64,000 nt of DNA from Brevibacterium sp. CBA3109 (GTDB lineage Bacteria; Actinomycetota; Actinomycetes; Actinomycetales; Brevibacteriaceae): positions 1,550,001 to 1,614,000 of the forward strand of contig NZ_CP158281.1 of the NCBI RefSeq assembly GCF_040256645.1, given 5' to 3'. The translations under genes and the position numbers were made by a program. A model generated the notes under the pieces. It did no database searches. It saw only the letters and a program-made list of their open reading frames with translations, and had not been told where the DNA came from. Below, one piece after another: positions 12,255-24,778 of this stretch (its first letter is position 1; every line of letters starts with the position of its first letter).

Positions 12255-12806
12255 ATGACTCCGGTACTAATTCTTGCCTCGTCTGAGAACCCGCTTCTCC
12301 CGGCGTGGTACGACATCATCTGGAGTGCCATCTGTCTGCTGATCGTCTTCCTGGTTGTCTGGAAGTACGTCCTCCCCGCCTTCAACAAAACCCTCGATGA
12401 GCGCGCAGAGCGTATCCAGGGTGGAATTGAAAAGGCTGAGAAGGTGCAGGCCGAAGCCGATCAGGCTCTGGCCGAGTATCAGAAGCAGCTCGCCGACGGT
12501 CGTGCAGAAGCTGCACGGCTGCGCGCCGAAGCTCAGGAAGAAGGCGCCCAGATCATCGCCAATATGAAGACCCAGGCTCATGCTGAGTCCGAGCGCATCG
12601 TCGCTTCGGCCCAGACGCAGATCGAAGCCGAACGTCAGTCCGCCATGGTGCAGCTGCGTTCGGAAGTCGGCACTCTGGCCACCGATCTGGCATCACGCAT
12701 CGTCGGCGAATCACTGACCGACGATCAGCGTTCTGCCAACGTGGTCGATCGCTTCATCTCCGATCTCGAGTCACAGTCTTCGGCACAGCCGGTCAAGGGG
12801 GCGTGA
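12255..12806 (+). CDS. atpF: ATP synthase Fo subunit b
   Basis: Peripheral stalk subunit. 183 residues: one N-terminal transmembrane helix (IIWSAICLLIVFLVVWKYVL), then a long Ala/Glu/Arg-rich coiled coil (from about residue 40 to 150) that dimerises and contacts delta. ATG 12255 with AAGAGGA ribosome site 9 bases upstream. The stop overlaps the atpH start (TGATG), which points to coupled translation. Confidence 0.95.
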   Translation: MTPVLILASSENPLLPAWYDIIWSAICLLIVFLVVWKYVLPAFNKTLDERAERIQGGIEKAEKVQAEADQALAEYQKQLADGRAEAARLRAEAQEEGAQIIANMKTQAHAESERIVASAQTQIEAERQSAMVQLRSEVGTLATDLASRIVGESLTDDQRSANVVDRFISDLESQSSAQPVKGA

Positions 12807-13612
12807 TGCTCCAGTCGAGCAGATTGTCCCTGCAGGCCGTTCTTGAATCCGCCAATGCTGAGATCTCACACGGCGACGCCCGTGAGTTCGGCAAGGGCGA
12901 ACTGGCCATCGTTGCTGTTCTCGCCGAGAACGTGACGCTGCGCAAGGCCTTGGCGGACTCGTCCGAGTCAGCTGAGAAGAAGCAGCAGCTGCTGCGGACT
13001 CTGTTCTCGACTCGGACCACCGAACCCGCTCTGCGTCTGAGCGAACTGGCCGTCGGCCAGCGCTGGGCCAGAACTCAGGACCTGGTGACCAGCCTTGAGG
13101 TTGCCGGAGTGACAGCCATCGCTGCTGCTGCTCAGGCATCCGGTCAACTCGGCCAGGTGGAAGAGGAAGTCTTCCGTTTCGCCCGTCTGTGCGAAAGCGA
13201 ACATGAACTGGCGCGCGCCTTGGACTCCGATGCGTCTGCATCGACGAAGCGTGCGCTCATCGCAGACTTGCTGGCGGGTAAGGCTCAGGCCGACACCATC
13301 ACACTGATCGAACAGGCAGCTGTGTACCCACGCGGTCTTCGCGTGGCGATGGCCCTCGATCAGTACAGCGACACCCTCGCGGCACGACAGCAGCGTTCGG
13401 TCGCTGACGTCACAGTCGCCAAACCTCTGAGCGAGGTTCAGACCCAGAAGCTGACGGCGGCTCTGTCCGCAAGCTACGGGCGTGACCTCGTTCTCAACGT
13501 TCAGGTCGACCCCGAAGTCATCGGGGGAGTCCGGGTTCAGGTCGGCGACGAGATGATGAGCTCCACAGTGGCTGATCGCTTGGCCGAAGTGCAGCGCAAG
13601 CTCGCTAAGTAA
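12806..13612 (+). CDS. atpH: ATP synthase F1 subunit delta
   Basis: Connects the peripheral stalk to the alpha3beta3 head. 268 residues, which fits the longer actinobacterial delta; mycobacteria instead fuse delta to a b-like domain. The C-terminal OSCP motif region is VDPEVIGGVRVQVGDEMM. ATG 12806 shares its first base with the atpF stop; GTG 12803 in the same frame is an alternative adding one residue. AAGGGGG just upstream serves as the ribosome site. Confidence 0.94.
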   Translation: MLQSSRLSLQAVLESANAEISHGDAREFGKGELAIVAVLAENVTLRKALADSSESAEKKQQLLRTLFSTRTTEPALRLSELAVGQRWARTQDLVTSLEVAGVTAIAAAAQASGQLGQVEEEVFRFARLCESEHELARALDSDASASTKRALIADLLAGKAQADTITLIEQAAVYPRGLRVAMALDQYSDTLAARQQRSVADVTVAKPLSEVQTQKLTAALSASYGRDLVLNVQVDPEVIGGVRVQVGDEMMSSTVADRLAEVQRKLAK

Positions 13613-13695
13613 ATCGAGGGGCCGGCCAGTCCGGCAGCACAGGCGGCCCACCGGTCGTCGGACACAGTTTTGAGTAAAGGAAGCAGGGAAACCAG

Positions 13696-15330
<1,635 letters not shown>

Positions 15331-15361
15331 ATCTGATCCGTAACAGCGAAAGGAAGAACTG

Positions 15362-16294
15362 ATGGGAGCCCAGCAGAGGGTCTTCAAGCAGAAGATCCGC
15401 TCCACTTCGTCCTTGAGGAAGATCTTCAAGGCCATGGAGCTCATCGCTGCTTCACGGATTCAGAAGGCCATTGCACGTTCGCAGTCTGCCGGCCCATACG
15501 CCAACGCCCTGACCCGGGCGGTCTCGGCGGTGGCGAGTGAGTCCAATGTCGACCACGTGTTGACGACCGAGCCCGAGTCTGTCACCCGTGCCGCAGTGCT
15601 GGTGATCGGCCCGGACCGTGGATTCGCCGGGGCCTACTCGGCGAACCTGCTGCGCGAAGCCGAAGAGCTTAATCGGCTGCTGCGCGGCGAGGGCAAGGAC
15701 GTTGCGCTCTTCACCGTCGGCGGTAAGGCCCAGAACTACTACACCTTCCGCGACCGTGCGATCCAACAGGCCTGGACCGGCATCTCTGAGATGCCGACTC
15801 CCGAGAATGCTCGGGAGATCGGTGAGGCCCTCTTGCAGAGCTTCAATGCCGAATCCGCGCAGAGCGGTGTGGATGAGATCTACATTGTGTTCACGAAGTT
15901 CGTCTCCAGCGTCAAGCACGATCCGGAATACCGGCGACTGCTTCCGCTCGAGGTCGTAGACGCGGGCGAGGTCGCCACCGGCGGCCCGTCCGCACCGGCG
16001 AAAGACGCGGCTGCGTTCCCTCTCTATGAGTTCGAACCCAGTGCTGAGGCCGTCTTGGATTCGTTGCTGCCGCGCTACATCGACTCGCGGATCCTGTCCG
16101 CGCTGTTGAGTGCTTCAGCGTCCGAACAGGCTTCACGTCAGGCTGCGATGCACACCGCGACCGAAAATGCGGATGATCTCATCAAGACCTATACCCGGTT
16201 GGCCAACACGGCTCGCCAGGCGGAAATCACCCAGGAACTCACCGAGATCGTCGGTGGGGCCGATGCCCTCGCGGCATCATCAGCCGGCGACTGA
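15362..16294 (+). CDS. atpG: ATP synthase F1 subunit gamma
   Basis: Central rotor shaft. 310 residues. The N-terminal helix ([22 protein letters not shown]) and the C-terminal helix ([18 protein letters not shown]) form the coiled-coil shaft and carry the conserved family residues. ATG 15362 behind GAAAGGAAGAA. Normal length for the family. Confidence 0.96.
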   Translation: MGAQQRVFKQKIRSTSSLRKIFKAMELIAASRIQKAIARSQSAGPYANALTRAVSAVASESNVDHVLTTEPESVTRAAVLVIGPDRGFAGAYSANLLREAEELNRLLRGEGKDVALFTVGGKAQNYYTFRDRAIQQAWTGISEMPTPENAREIGEALLQSFNAESAQSGVDEIYIVFTKFVSSVKHDPEYRRLLPLEVVDAGEVATGGPSAPAKDAAAFPLYEFEPSAEAVLDSLLPRYIDSRILSALLSASASEQASRQAAMHTATENADDLIKTYTRLANTARQAEITQELTEIVGGADALAASSAGD

Positions 16295-17770
<1,476 letters not shown>

Positions 17771-17773
17771 GCC

Positions 17774-18034
17774 ATGGCTGTCCTCGATGTGAACGTCGTA
17801 GCAGCCGACCAACAGGTATGGGCTGGTGAGGCCAAGCGCGTCATCGCCCGTACCTTGGATGGTGAGATCGGCATCCTGCCAGGGCATGAGCCTGTTTTGG
17901 GTGTCGTAGCCGATGGTGAAGCGCGTATTCTCACGACCTCTGAGGAGACCATCCGGGTTCAGGCCGATGGTGGATTCCTGTCTGTCGAGAATAATCGTGT
18001 CATCATTGCCGCTGATCAGGCCGAACTTCTCTGA
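17774..18034 (+). CDS. atpC: ATP synthase F1 subunit epsilon, short form
   Basis: Rotor subunit joining gamma to the c-ring. Only 86 residues: the N-terminal beta-sandwich (GEIGILPGHEPVLGVVADGEARI) is complete, but the C-terminal helical hairpin that in E. coli and Bacillus inhibits ATP hydrolysis is absent. E. coli epsilon is 139 residues and that of M. tuberculosis 121. The short form seems usual in Micrococcales, so I read it as natural rather than truncated; the gene ends cleanly and the next starts 22 bases later. Confidence 0.93.
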   Translation: MAVLDVNVVAADQQVWAGEAKRVIARTLDGEIGILPGHEPVLGVVADGEARILTTSEETIRVQADGGFLSVENNRVIIAADQAELL

Positions 18035-18056
18035 TCTGTCAATTAAACTGGCAACC

Positions 18057-18524
18057 GTGAACCCTTCCGTCCTGCTGATCGTTCTGCTCTCGTTAGTGGG
18101 ACTTGCGCTTGCGCTGATCGTCGTCGTGACGATTCGCCGCAGGTCGATTTCGAAGTTGTCCGGTGCTTTTGACTGTTCCATCAACGTGGGCGAGGAATCC
18201 TCTTCTCGCCCACGTTGGCGTTTGGGTGTAGCAGTGTTCTCGGTGGCGTCACTGGACTGGTACCCGGTATTCGCACTCACTCGCCGGGCCGCGGTCCGTC
18301 TCCCGCGTGCCGGTCTCGATATTCTCGTCCGCCGCAAACCCACGTCCGGGGAACAGTATTCGGTGCTGCCCGACGCCGTGGTGGTGGACTGTTCCTATGG
18401 GAAGGCCGACGGCCGACCCCGCTCCGTATCTCTGGCTATGGACACCGAGTCACTGTCCACGATGGCCTCATGGCTGGAATCATCGCCCCCCGGCTTCAAC
18501 CCGACGATGGGAAGGTTCACCTGA
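18057..18524 (+). CDS. DUF2550 family membrane-anchored protein
   Basis: 155 residues: an N-terminal transmembrane helix (about residues 4-26, [20 protein letters not shown]) followed by a soluble domain with Trp and Arg motifs ([25 protein letters not shown]) and a C-terminal LESSPPGF. This pattern and its place between atpC and murA match the actinobacterial DUF2550 family, whose function is unknown. GTG start at 18057. The stop overlaps the murA ATG, so it is coupled to a peptidoglycan gene. Family assignment is from recall of pattern and synteny. Confidence 0.75.
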   Translation: MNPSVLLIVLLSLVGLALALIVVVTIRRRSISKLSGAFDCSINVGEESSSRPRWRLGVAVFSVASLDWYPVFALTRRAAVRLPRAGLDILVRRKPTSGEQYSVLPDAVVVDCSYGKADGRPRSVSLAMDTESLSTMASWLESSPPGFNPTMGRFT

Positions 18525-19837
18525 TGGATGTCTTTCGCTTGACCGGTCCGAGTCGACTGCGCGGCGAAGTCGATATCAGGGGAGCCAAGAACAGCGTTCT
18601 CAAACTGATGGCGGCCAGTCTGCTGGCCGTCGGCCGGACGACTATCACCAATGTGCCCGCGATTCTCGACGTGCGCATCATGGTCCAGCTCCTCACCCGG
18701 CTTGGTTGCAACGTCGATTACGACGCCGATCATGGCATCGTCAGCATCGATGTACCTGCCGAAGTCGGCATCCAAGCCGACTACGAACTCGTGCGTGCGA
18801 TGCGAGCATCGATCTCCGTGCTTGGCCCCCTCACCGCGCGGATGCGCTCAGCGCATGTGGCCCTTCCCGGCGGCGACGCGATTGGCTCGCGGGGTCTGGA
18901 CATGCATCAGGCCGGTCTCGAAGCTCTCGGGGCAACGGTGCATCTCGACCACGGCTACTTCGTCGCGGAGGCCCCGAGTGGTCTTCGCGGAACGGACATC
19001 GACCTCGAATTCCCCTCCGTTGGTGCGACGGAGAACCTGGTGATGGCGGCGACGCTGGCCCATGGTGTGACAACGATCTCGAACGCGGCCAAAGAGCCGG
19101 AGATCGTCGACATCTGCACGATGCTGGTTGATATGGGTGCCCAGATCAGTGGGATCGGTACGTCCGACATCACGATCACGGGTGTCGACGAACTCCGACC
19201 GGTCGCGCACCGTACGGTGGGGGATCGGATCGTGGCCGGAACCTACGCTTTCGGCGCCGCTCTTTCCGGCGGTGATGTGATCGTGAAGGGCGTCGGACTT
19301 GAGCTGATGCCCAATATCGCGATCAAACTTCGCGACTCGGGCGCCACAGTCGATGACCTCGGTGACATTGATCTGGGTGACGGCACTCGTGGGAAGGGGT
19401 TCCGCGTCATCGGTGCCGAACGTCCGCACGCGATTCGTGTCGCGACGATGCCGTTTCCCGGCTTCCCCACGGATCTGCAGCCGTTCGTCATTGCCCTGAA
19501 TTCGGTATCTGATGGTGTCGGACTGCTGTCGGAGAACCTGTTCGAGGCCCGCTGGAGGTTCGTCCAGGAGATTGCTCGACTGGGTGCGAAGGTTCGAGTA
19601 GACGGTAACCATGCCCTGATCTCCGGTGTTGACAGTCTGTCCGGCGCCGAGGTGGAAGCTTCAGACATCCGCGCCGGTGCCGGCCTCGTGATGGCGGGGC
19701 TGCGGGCCGTGGGAATCACTGAGGTCTCCGGCATCGACCACATCGAGCGCGGCTATGAGAACTTCGTGTCGAATCTGCGCAGTCTTGGCGCCACCATCGA
19801 GCGCGTCGAAAAAGCCGACATCCTCAGTTTCGAATAG
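18524..19837 (+). CDS. murA: UDP-N-acetylglucosamine 1-carboxyvinyltransferase with Asp at the catalytic Cys position
   Basis: First committed step of peptidoglycan synthesis: adds enolpyruvate from PEP to UDP-GlcNAc. 437 residues. The substrate loop [15 protein letters not shown] and [14 protein letters not shown] are intact. The active-site loop reads [16 protein letters not shown], with Asp118 where E. coli has Cys115 in PGGCTIGARP. The same Cys-to-Asp change occurs naturally in M. tuberculosis MurA and makes it insensitive to fosfomycin, which alkylates the Cys. I therefore expect intrinsic fosfomycin tolerance at the target (inference). ATG 18524 overlaps the DUF2550 stop. Confidence 0.96.
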   Translation: MDVFRLTGPSRLRGEVDIRGAKNSVLKLMAASLLAVGRTTITNVPAILDVRIMVQLLTRLGCNVDYDADHGIVSIDVPAEVGIQADYELVRAMRASISVLGPLTARMRSAHVALPGGDAIGSRGLDMHQAGLEALGATVHLDHGYFVAEAPSGLRGTDIDLEFPSVGATENLVMAATLAHGVTTISNAAKEPEIVDICTMLVDMGAQISGIGTSDITITGVDELRPVAHRTVGDRIVAGTYAFGAALSGGDVIVKGVGLELMPNIAIKLRDSGATVDDLGDIDLGDGTRGKGFRVIGAERPHAIRVATMPFPGFPTDLQPFVIALNSVSDGVGLLSENLFEARWRFVQEIARLGAKVRVDGNHALISGVDSLSGAEVEASDIRAGAGLVMAGLRAVGITEVSGIDHIERGYENFVSNLRSLGATIERVEKADILSFE

Positions 19838-19840
19838 AAC

Positions 19841-20536
19841 TCAGAACAGGCGTGAGTCGGGGTCGTCCATACCGCGCAGTGCATCGTAGTCGAGGACGAC
19901 ACAGCGGATTCCACGATCCTCGGCCAAGGTTCGGGCCTGAGGTTTGATTTCCTGAGCGGCGAACACTCCTCGCACCGGTGCGAGCCGCGGGTCCCGGTTC
20001 ATCAGCTCCAGATACCTGGTCAGCTGCTCCACGCCGTCAATGTCGCCCCGGCGCTTGATCTCCACGGCAACCGACTTGTGGCCGTGGTCTCGGGCGAGAA
20101 TGTCGACGGGTCCGATGGCCGTCATATATTCGCGCCTGACCAGGCTGTAGCCGTCTCCGAGAGTCTCTATATGTTCGGACAGCAGTTCCTGCAGGTGGGC
20201 TTCGACCCCATCTTTGACCAGTCCGGGATCGATGCCGAATTCATGCTGGTCATCGGCGATCACCTCGGCGATGGTGATGACGAGCTTGTCACCGGTCTTG
20301 GCCTGTGACACCGTCCAGATCTCGGCCAGACCAACCTCTGTCTGCTCCTGGCTCGGATCAGTGACGGTGATTGAACATGGAGGTGTCATCCAGTTCAAGG
20401 GTTTGTACGATCCGCCATCCGAATGGATGAGGATCGAGCCGTCGGCCTTGAGCATGATTAGACGGGTGGCCATGGGCAGATGGGCGGTCAGACGACCGGC
20501 ATAATCAACGGAGCACTTAGCAATGACGAGACGCAC
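19841..20536 (-). CDS. nucS: Mismatch-specific endonuclease NucS
   Basis: RecB-like nuclease that replaces MutS/MutL mismatch repair in most Actinobacteria. 231 residues from a GTG at 20536 ([12 protein letters not shown]). The C-terminal catalytic core has D145 in GPVDIL and the E159-x-K161 pair in VEIKRRGD, followed by QLTRYLELM. The C-terminus DPDSRLF fits the short tail that binds the beta clamp in this family. It is convergent with murA (3 bases apart) and divergent from the small gene at 20567 with only 30 bases between starts, so promoters must overlap. It supports an actinobacterial host. Confidence 0.94.
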   Translation of the reverse strand: MRLVIAKCSVDYAGRLTAHLPMATRLIMLKADGSILIHSDGGSYKPLNWMTPPCSITVTDPSQEQTEVGLAEIWTVSQAKTGDKLVITIAEVIADDQHEFGIDPGLVKDGVEAHLQELLSEHIETLGDGYSLVRREYMTAIGPVDILARDHGHKSVAVEIKRRGDIDGVEQLTRYLELMNRDPRLAPVRGVFAAQEIKPQARTLAEDRGIRCVVLDYDALRGMDDPDSRLF

Positions 20537-20566
20537 GCGCTTTACCCTACGTGAGAGAATGAGCAG

Positions 20567-20863
20567 ATGCCACGATCTACCTCCTCGCGTCGCAAAAACA
20601 AATGGCGGCAGGCCCCACGCGAACTCTCCGACTCCGTGAATGGGCTGCGCACAAGCCGAGATCTGCCCGACGGGACGTGGTCCGTGCAGAACGTCGCCGG
20701 CAATTCTCAGGGCAAGGTCTATGTCTGTCCCGGGTGCGGGCAGGACCTGGCATCGTCGACGGCGCATATTGTTGCCTGGCGGCAGGCCGCCCGATATGGC
20801 ACCGAGGTGGGCGTGGATTCCCGTCGTCACTGGCACACGAGATGCTTTCAGAGATTCCGGTGA
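20567..20863 (+). CDS. Small zinc-ribbon-like conserved protein beside nucS
   Basis: 98 residues, basic N-terminus ([11 protein letters not shown]), then a likely metal site: CPGCG, HIVAW and HWHTRCF provide two Cys of a CxxC plus three His and a Cys. It resembles small HNH- or zinc-ribbon-like proteins found next to nucS in other Actinobacteria; the exact family is not recognised. It is divergent from nucS with a 30-base gap. A role with NucS in repair is a guess from position. The stop is followed by a strong hairpin at 20925-20957. Confidence 0.7.
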   Translation: MPRSTSSRRKNKWRQAPRELSDSVNGLRTSRDLPDGTWSVQNVAGNSQGKVYVCPGCGQDLASSTAHIVAWRQAARYGTEVGVDSRRHWHTRCFQRFR

Positions 20864-20924
20864 CGGAGTCGGCTGTCGGCTGACCACAGATCGGGATCTG
20901 AAGAACCAGAGATCAGGATCTGAA

Positions 20925-20957
20925 GAAGGGGCCAGTTCACTGTGAACTGGCCCCTTC
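20925..20957. terminator. Bidirectional hairpin between convergent genes
   Basis: The arms (20925-20940 and 20942-20957) are perfectly complementary, GAAGGGGCCAGTTCAC against its reverse complement, so about 14 pairs can form around a small loop. It separates the plus-strand zinc-ribbon gene from the minus-strand DivIVA-type gene ending at 20990. The T/A tracts flanking it are weak. A 17-base near-repeat (GATC-R-GGATCTGAAGAA) occurs at 20889 and 20911 just before it. Confidence 0.75.
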
Positions 20958-20989
20958 TCAAGTGTGCGGAATGCTGGAGAGTGCGAACC

Positions 20990-22549
20990 TCAGCGCAGCG
21001 AGTTCCTTGACCGCGATGCCTTGCCCTTCTTATTCTTGGCACCTGAAACCTGAGCGTCGATGGCTATCGTGTCAGCGTCGGTGGCTCCATTGGGCAGGTC
21101 AGAGCCCTCTGCTTCCTCAGCGCCGTCGGTCGCGACAGGCTCCTCAGCGTCAGACTGGGTTGCCTCGGACTCTGCTGCCTCCGTTGAGACGTCTTCGCCC
21201 GATGGTTTCGCGGTGTCCGTGGAATCCGCAGATGTGGTTGTGCCGTCGGCGCTGTCGGTACCGTCCGCTCCGGCATCCGCGCCGTCGGCAGGCTCGTCTG
21301 CGTCCTCGGGGTCCTCCGCCAGAAGGTCGGCGAGTTCCTGCTCATCGGCAATCTGTTCAGTGGCGTGTGATGCGGACTCGGCCTTGGCCGGATCGACGGA
21401 ATCGCCTCCCATCACACCGGGCATGGCGAACAACGAACGGAGCTGATCGAGCTGGGCTGTGATCGTCTTTCGCTGCTTGGTCAACAGGTCGACCTGAGAC
21501 TGGGCGGATGCCACGTTGCGCTTGGCTTCGGCGGCGGACTCTTCGATAGTGGCTTCGGCCGTTGCCCGGGCTTCGCCGATGAGGGTCTGTGCACGAGTCT
21601 TGCCGTCGGCAATGATGTCGTCAGCCTTCTTCACCGCATCCGAGCGGGTCGTTTCTGCCCTCTCCGCGGCTTCTTTAGCCTCAGCATCGGCCTTCGCCGC
21701 GCGTGCCTGAGCCTCGTCGATGAGCTTCTTATTCTCAATCTGGGCGGAGTCGTAGCGCTTCTTGCGATCAGACTCGGCCGCCTGGCGCTTACCGGCCAGC
21801 TCGACATCGAGTTCGTCGGCAGCCTTCGTCGATGCCTCATCGCGCGCTTTCGCCGCGGCGAGGAGTTCGTCGGCCTGTGCTTGAGCGGTGCTGATCGACT
21901 CATCGGCTTGAGTCTTGGCTTCGGCCCGCAGATCGGCAGCCTGCTTCTCTGCGGTGGCCTTGAGCTCGGCGAGCTCATGTTCGAGACTCTCACGGGCTTC
22001 CTTCGTGGCTGCCTCGTTGGCTTCCTTGGCTTGGTTGTATTCGCGTTCCGCAGTCGCCTTGAGCTCGGCAGCACGCTTTTCGGCGGCCTTCACCGTCTCG
22101 TCGGCGCGCATCTCGGCCGAACTGATGATCGCATCGGCCTCGGAGCGGGCATTGGACAGAGTGTCGTTGCTCTCTGTGTGCATACGCGCACGGGCAGACG
22201 CGGCTTCGGCTCGTGCTTTGTTGCGGATCGTCTCCGCATCGGAATTCGCCTGAGAGAGAGTCTCACGTGCCTGGGACTCCGCGATCTTGAGCAGATGGTC
22301 GATGCGGCTTCCGGGAGGGCCAGACGCCTCGGCGCTGTCATTGGCGGCCTTCTTCAGTTGAGCCTTCGCTTCAGAGAGTTCTCCGGCGATCTGAAGTTTC
22401 GCGCGATCAGCGTTGATGACTTGGCTGCGGGCATCGGAGAGGGCCTTACGAACGGACTCGACCTCGGTTCGCAGCTGCTGCAGGCGAGAATCAACTTCAC
22501 TTTTTTCGTAGCCGCGCATCGCTGTGCGGAATTCTTCGCTGGGCGTCAC
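20990..22549 (-). CDS. DivIVA-domain long coiled-coil protein
   Basis: 519 residues. The N-terminus (EEFRTAMRGYEKSEVDSRL) carries the DivIVA pattern F-x5-RGY-x2-xEVD. Residues ~30-370 are an almost unbroken Ala/Glu/Lys-rich coiled coil, and the C-terminal ~130 residues are acidic and Ser/Thr/Ala-rich, ending in a basic tail (KNKKGKASRSR). Proteins of this build (DivIVA, Scy, FilP types) organise polar growth or septation in Actinobacteria; that role is inferred. I choose GTG 22549 because AGGAG lies 9 bases upstream and places the DivIVA motif at the N-terminus; ATG 22588 would add 13 residues. Confidence 0.82.
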   Translation of the reverse strand: MTPSEEFRTAMRGYEKSEVDSRLQQLRTEVESVRKALSDARSQVINADRAKLQIAGELSEAKAQLKKAANDSAEASGPPGSRIDHLLKIAESQARETLSQANSDAETIRNKARAEAASARARMHTESNDTLSNARSEADAIISSAEMRADETVKAAEKRAAELKATAEREYNQAKEANEAATKEARESLEHELAELKATAEKQAADLRAEAKTQADESISTAQAQADELLAAAKARDEASTKAADELDVELAGKRQAAESDRKKRYDSAQIENKKLIDEAQARAAKADAEAKEAAERAETTRSDAVKKADDIIADGKTRAQTLIGEARATAEATIEESAAEAKRNVASAQSQVDLLTKQRKTITAQLDQLRSLFAMPGVMGGDSVDPAKAESASHATEQIADEQELADLLAEDPEDADEPADGADAGADGTDSADGTTTSADSTDTAKPSGEDVSTEAAESEATQSDAEEPVATDGAEEAEGSDLPNGATDADTIAIDAQVSGAKNKKGKASRSRNSLR

Positions 22550-22776
22550 TGAAGTGGACTCCTGTCGTGTCAAGGGATGTGGTCTCATCTTCCACCCCTA
22601 CTCTAACGGACTCACCATGAGTGTGGGGTGCGAATTCTCAAGTGTGGACACGCCCTGCCACGTTGTGACACGGCCCCCGTGACCGAGGCCACAGACAGCT
22701 CGACTACCCTTGGAGCAGGAAGCATTTCACCGAGTTCTCTGCGCTCGAGCAGGGTTCGAATACCTGAGGAGGAAAT

Positions 22777-23967
22777 ATGGCTGAAGCAGTGATCGTCGCG
22801 GGTGCGCGCACACCATTCGGACGTCTGCAGGGTGGCCTGTCGTCGCAGACAGCTGTGCAGTTGGGCGGCAAGGCTATCTCCGGCGCACTTGACCGCGCAG
22901 GGATCACCGGCGAGGACGTCGAGTACGTCATCATGGGGCAGGTTCTGCAGGCCGGGCTCGGTCAGGGACCTGCGCGACAGGCCGCGGTTGAGGCCGGCAT
23001 CCCGATGCGCGTGCCCGGTGTCACCGTGAACAAACTGTGCCTGTCGGGCATCAACGCGATCACACAGGCTGCACAGCTGGTGCGGGCGGGGGAATACGAC
23101 GTCGTCGTCGCCGGTGGGCAGGAGTCGATGAGCCTGGCTCCCCATCTGCTGGAGAAATCGCGCTCGGGCTACAAATACGGTGACGTCGTGGTGAAGGACC
23201 ATATGGACTACGACGGTCTGTGGGATGCTTTCACCGACCAGGCGATGGGTGGCTTAACCGAAGAAGCCAACGCCGGTGATTTTGAATTCTCCCGCGAGGA
23301 CCAGGACGCTTTCGCGGCCCGTTCCCATCAGCGTGCGGCCCAGGCTTGGGAATCGGGGGCATTCGACGATGAAGTCGAAGCTGTCACCATCTCTGGGCGC
23401 AAGGGCGACGTGACCGTCTCCACCGATGAGGGCGTGCGCGCCGAGACCACACCGGAGTCGATGGCGAAGCTGCGACCAGCCTTCCGTAAGGAGGGCACGA
23501 TCACAGCCGGAAATGCTTCACAGATCTCCGACGGTGCATGCGCGGTCGTCGTCATGTCTCGTGAGAAGGCTGAAGAGCTCGGTGCTCCGATCCTCGCTGA
23601 GATCCGTTCGCACGGGTGGACGGCAGGTCCTGACTCCACCCTCCAGCATCAGCCTTCACAGGCCATCCAGGCCGCTGCTGAGAAGGAAGGTGTCGCGGCT
23701 GATTCCTTCGATCTCTACGAGATCAACGAAGCCTTCGCAGCGGTTGGACTCGCCAGTTCGAAGGACCTGGGCATCGACCTGGACAAGGTCAACGTCAATG
23801 GTGGCGCGGTGGCACTCGGGCATCCGATCGGAGCTTCCGGAGCGCGCATCGTGCTGACCCTTGCTCTCGAGCTCCAGCGCCGAGGCGGCGGCACAGGTAT
23901 CGCTGCACTCTGCGGTGGTGGCGGTCAGGGTGACTCGCTCATTGTGTCCGTGCCCGCGCAGAACTGA
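22777..23967 (+). CDS. Acetyl-CoA C-acetyltransferase (thiolase)
   Basis: Joins two acetyl-CoA to acetoacetyl-CoA or performs the reverse thiolysis. 396 residues. The nucleophile is C88 in [11 protein letters not shown]349 in [12 protein letters not shown] and C379 in [11 protein letters not shown] complete the site. INEAFA is also present. ATG 22777 with GAGGAGG six bases upstream. It lies in the same neighbourhood as nucS, like fadA4 in mycobacteria. The biosynthetic or degradative direction cannot be told from sequence. Confidence 0.94.
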   Translation: MAEAVIVAGARTPFGRLQGGLSSQTAVQLGGKAISGALDRAGITGEDVEYVIMGQVLQAGLGQGPARQAAVEAGIPMRVPGVTVNKLCLSGINAITQAAQLVRAGEYDVVVAGGQESMSLAPHLLEKSRSGYKYGDVVVKDHMDYDGLWDAFTDQAMGGLTEEANAGDFEFSREDQDAFAARSHQRAAQAWESGAFDDEVEAVTISGRKGDVTVSTDEGVRAETTPESMAKLRPAFRKEGTITAGNASQISDGACAVVVMSREKAEELGAPILAEIRSHGWTAGPDSTLQHQPSQAIQAAAEKEGVAADSFDLYEINEAFAAVGLASSKDLGIDLDKVNVNGGAVALGHPIGASGARIVLTLALELQRRGGGTGIAALCGGGGQGDSLIVSVPAQN

Positions 23968-23990
23968 CCCAGATCCGAAAGGAGAGCATC

Positions 23991-24305
23991 ATGCTCGTCG
24001 CATTTTCCGTCGCTCCCAGCGGAGGTGACAATACGGACGCATCGGTCCACGATGCGGTCGCCGCAGCCGTGGAGGTCGTTCGACGTTCCGGGCTGCCACA
24101 CCGGACTGATTCGATGTTCACCACGATCGAAGGTGAGTGGGATGAGGTGTTTGCTGTAGTCAAAGAGGCGACTGACGTCGTCGGTGAGTTCGGCCCGCGA
24201 GTGGCGCTGGTCGTGAAGGCCGATATTCGTCCGGGATACACCGGTGAGATCGATGGCAAGCTCGAGCGTCTGGAGAAGGCCATCGACGCACGCGGCGACG
24301 CCTGA
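23991..24305 (+). CDS. Thiamine-binding (MTH1187/YkoF-like, DUF77) protein
   Basis: 104 residues. The pattern LVAFSVAPSG at the N-terminus, then the stretch SGLPHRTDSMFTTIEGEWDEV and VALVVKADIRPG match the small ferredoxin-fold family DUF77/MTH1187, whose members bind thiamine. ATG 23991 behind GAAAGGAGAG, 23 bases after the thiolase stop, so it is probably co-transcribed. Partner and biological role are unknown; the assignment is from pattern recognition. Confidence 0.8.
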   Translation: MLVAFSVAPSGGDNTDASVHDAVAAAVEVVRRSGLPHRTDSMFTTIEGEWDEVFAVVKEATDVVGEFGPRVALVVKADIRPGYTGEIDGKLERLEKAIDARGDA

Positions 24306-24429
24306 TCAACCGGTGGCATCACAGTCGATCGGCATCGATTGGTATGCACCGATGAAACTTTCGGGCAATTCCTAGTGACGTGGGTCTCATTCGGGTCTAC
24401 TCTTTCTTCAAGGAAGAAGGAGATGAACA

Positions 24430-24636
24430 ATGAACGGTTCAACGTATTTCACTACAGCCACTGCACTGACGATGGTCGCCCTGCTTGGTTTCATGGCTGC
24501 CGGTTTCTTTCCGGTCATCGTCGACTTCGCCTTCGCCATCGAAGCGGTGGCCGTCATCCTCGCCCTCATCGGGCTTGTGATGGTCGCATTCGTGACGGTG
24601 CGTAAGTCTCTGGAGCGTGTCGCTCGCCTGTACTGA
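24430..24636 (+). CDS. Small two-helix membrane protein, unknown function
   Basis: 68 residues: two hydrophobic helices (about 12-34 and 36-57) with a short basic tail RKSLERVARLY. ATG 24430 has an excellent ribosome site (AAGAAGGAGA), which is the main reason to accept so short a gene. It is separated from the thiamine-binding protein by 124 bases and is followed by a very strong hairpin terminator at 24687-24742. No family recognised. Confidence 0.65.
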   Translation: MNGSTYFTTATALTMVALLGFMAAGFFPVIVDFAFAIEAVAVILALIGLVMVAFVTVRKSLERVARLY

Positions 24637-24686
24637 CCCCTCATCGAACATCCCGTGATGCGGGCTGGGAGTGACTGCGCGATAGC

Positions 24687-24742
24687 AGCGGCCCTCGTCG
24701 CTGTCTAGGAGTTCAATCTCCGAGACAGCGACGAGGGCCGCT
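24687..24742 (+). terminator. 20-bp perfect stem terminator
   Basis: Arms 24687-24706 and 24723-24742 are perfectly complementary over 20 bases (AGCGGCCCTCGTCGCTGTCT and its reverse complement), with a 16-base loop. The right arm is followed by TTCTGTTC, a weak T-tract. It ends the transcript of the small membrane protein and insulates tRNA-Arg, 36 bases downstream. Confidence 0.85.
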
Positions 24743-24778
24743 TTCTGTTCTGGATCGGGCATCGGTTAGGATATTTGA

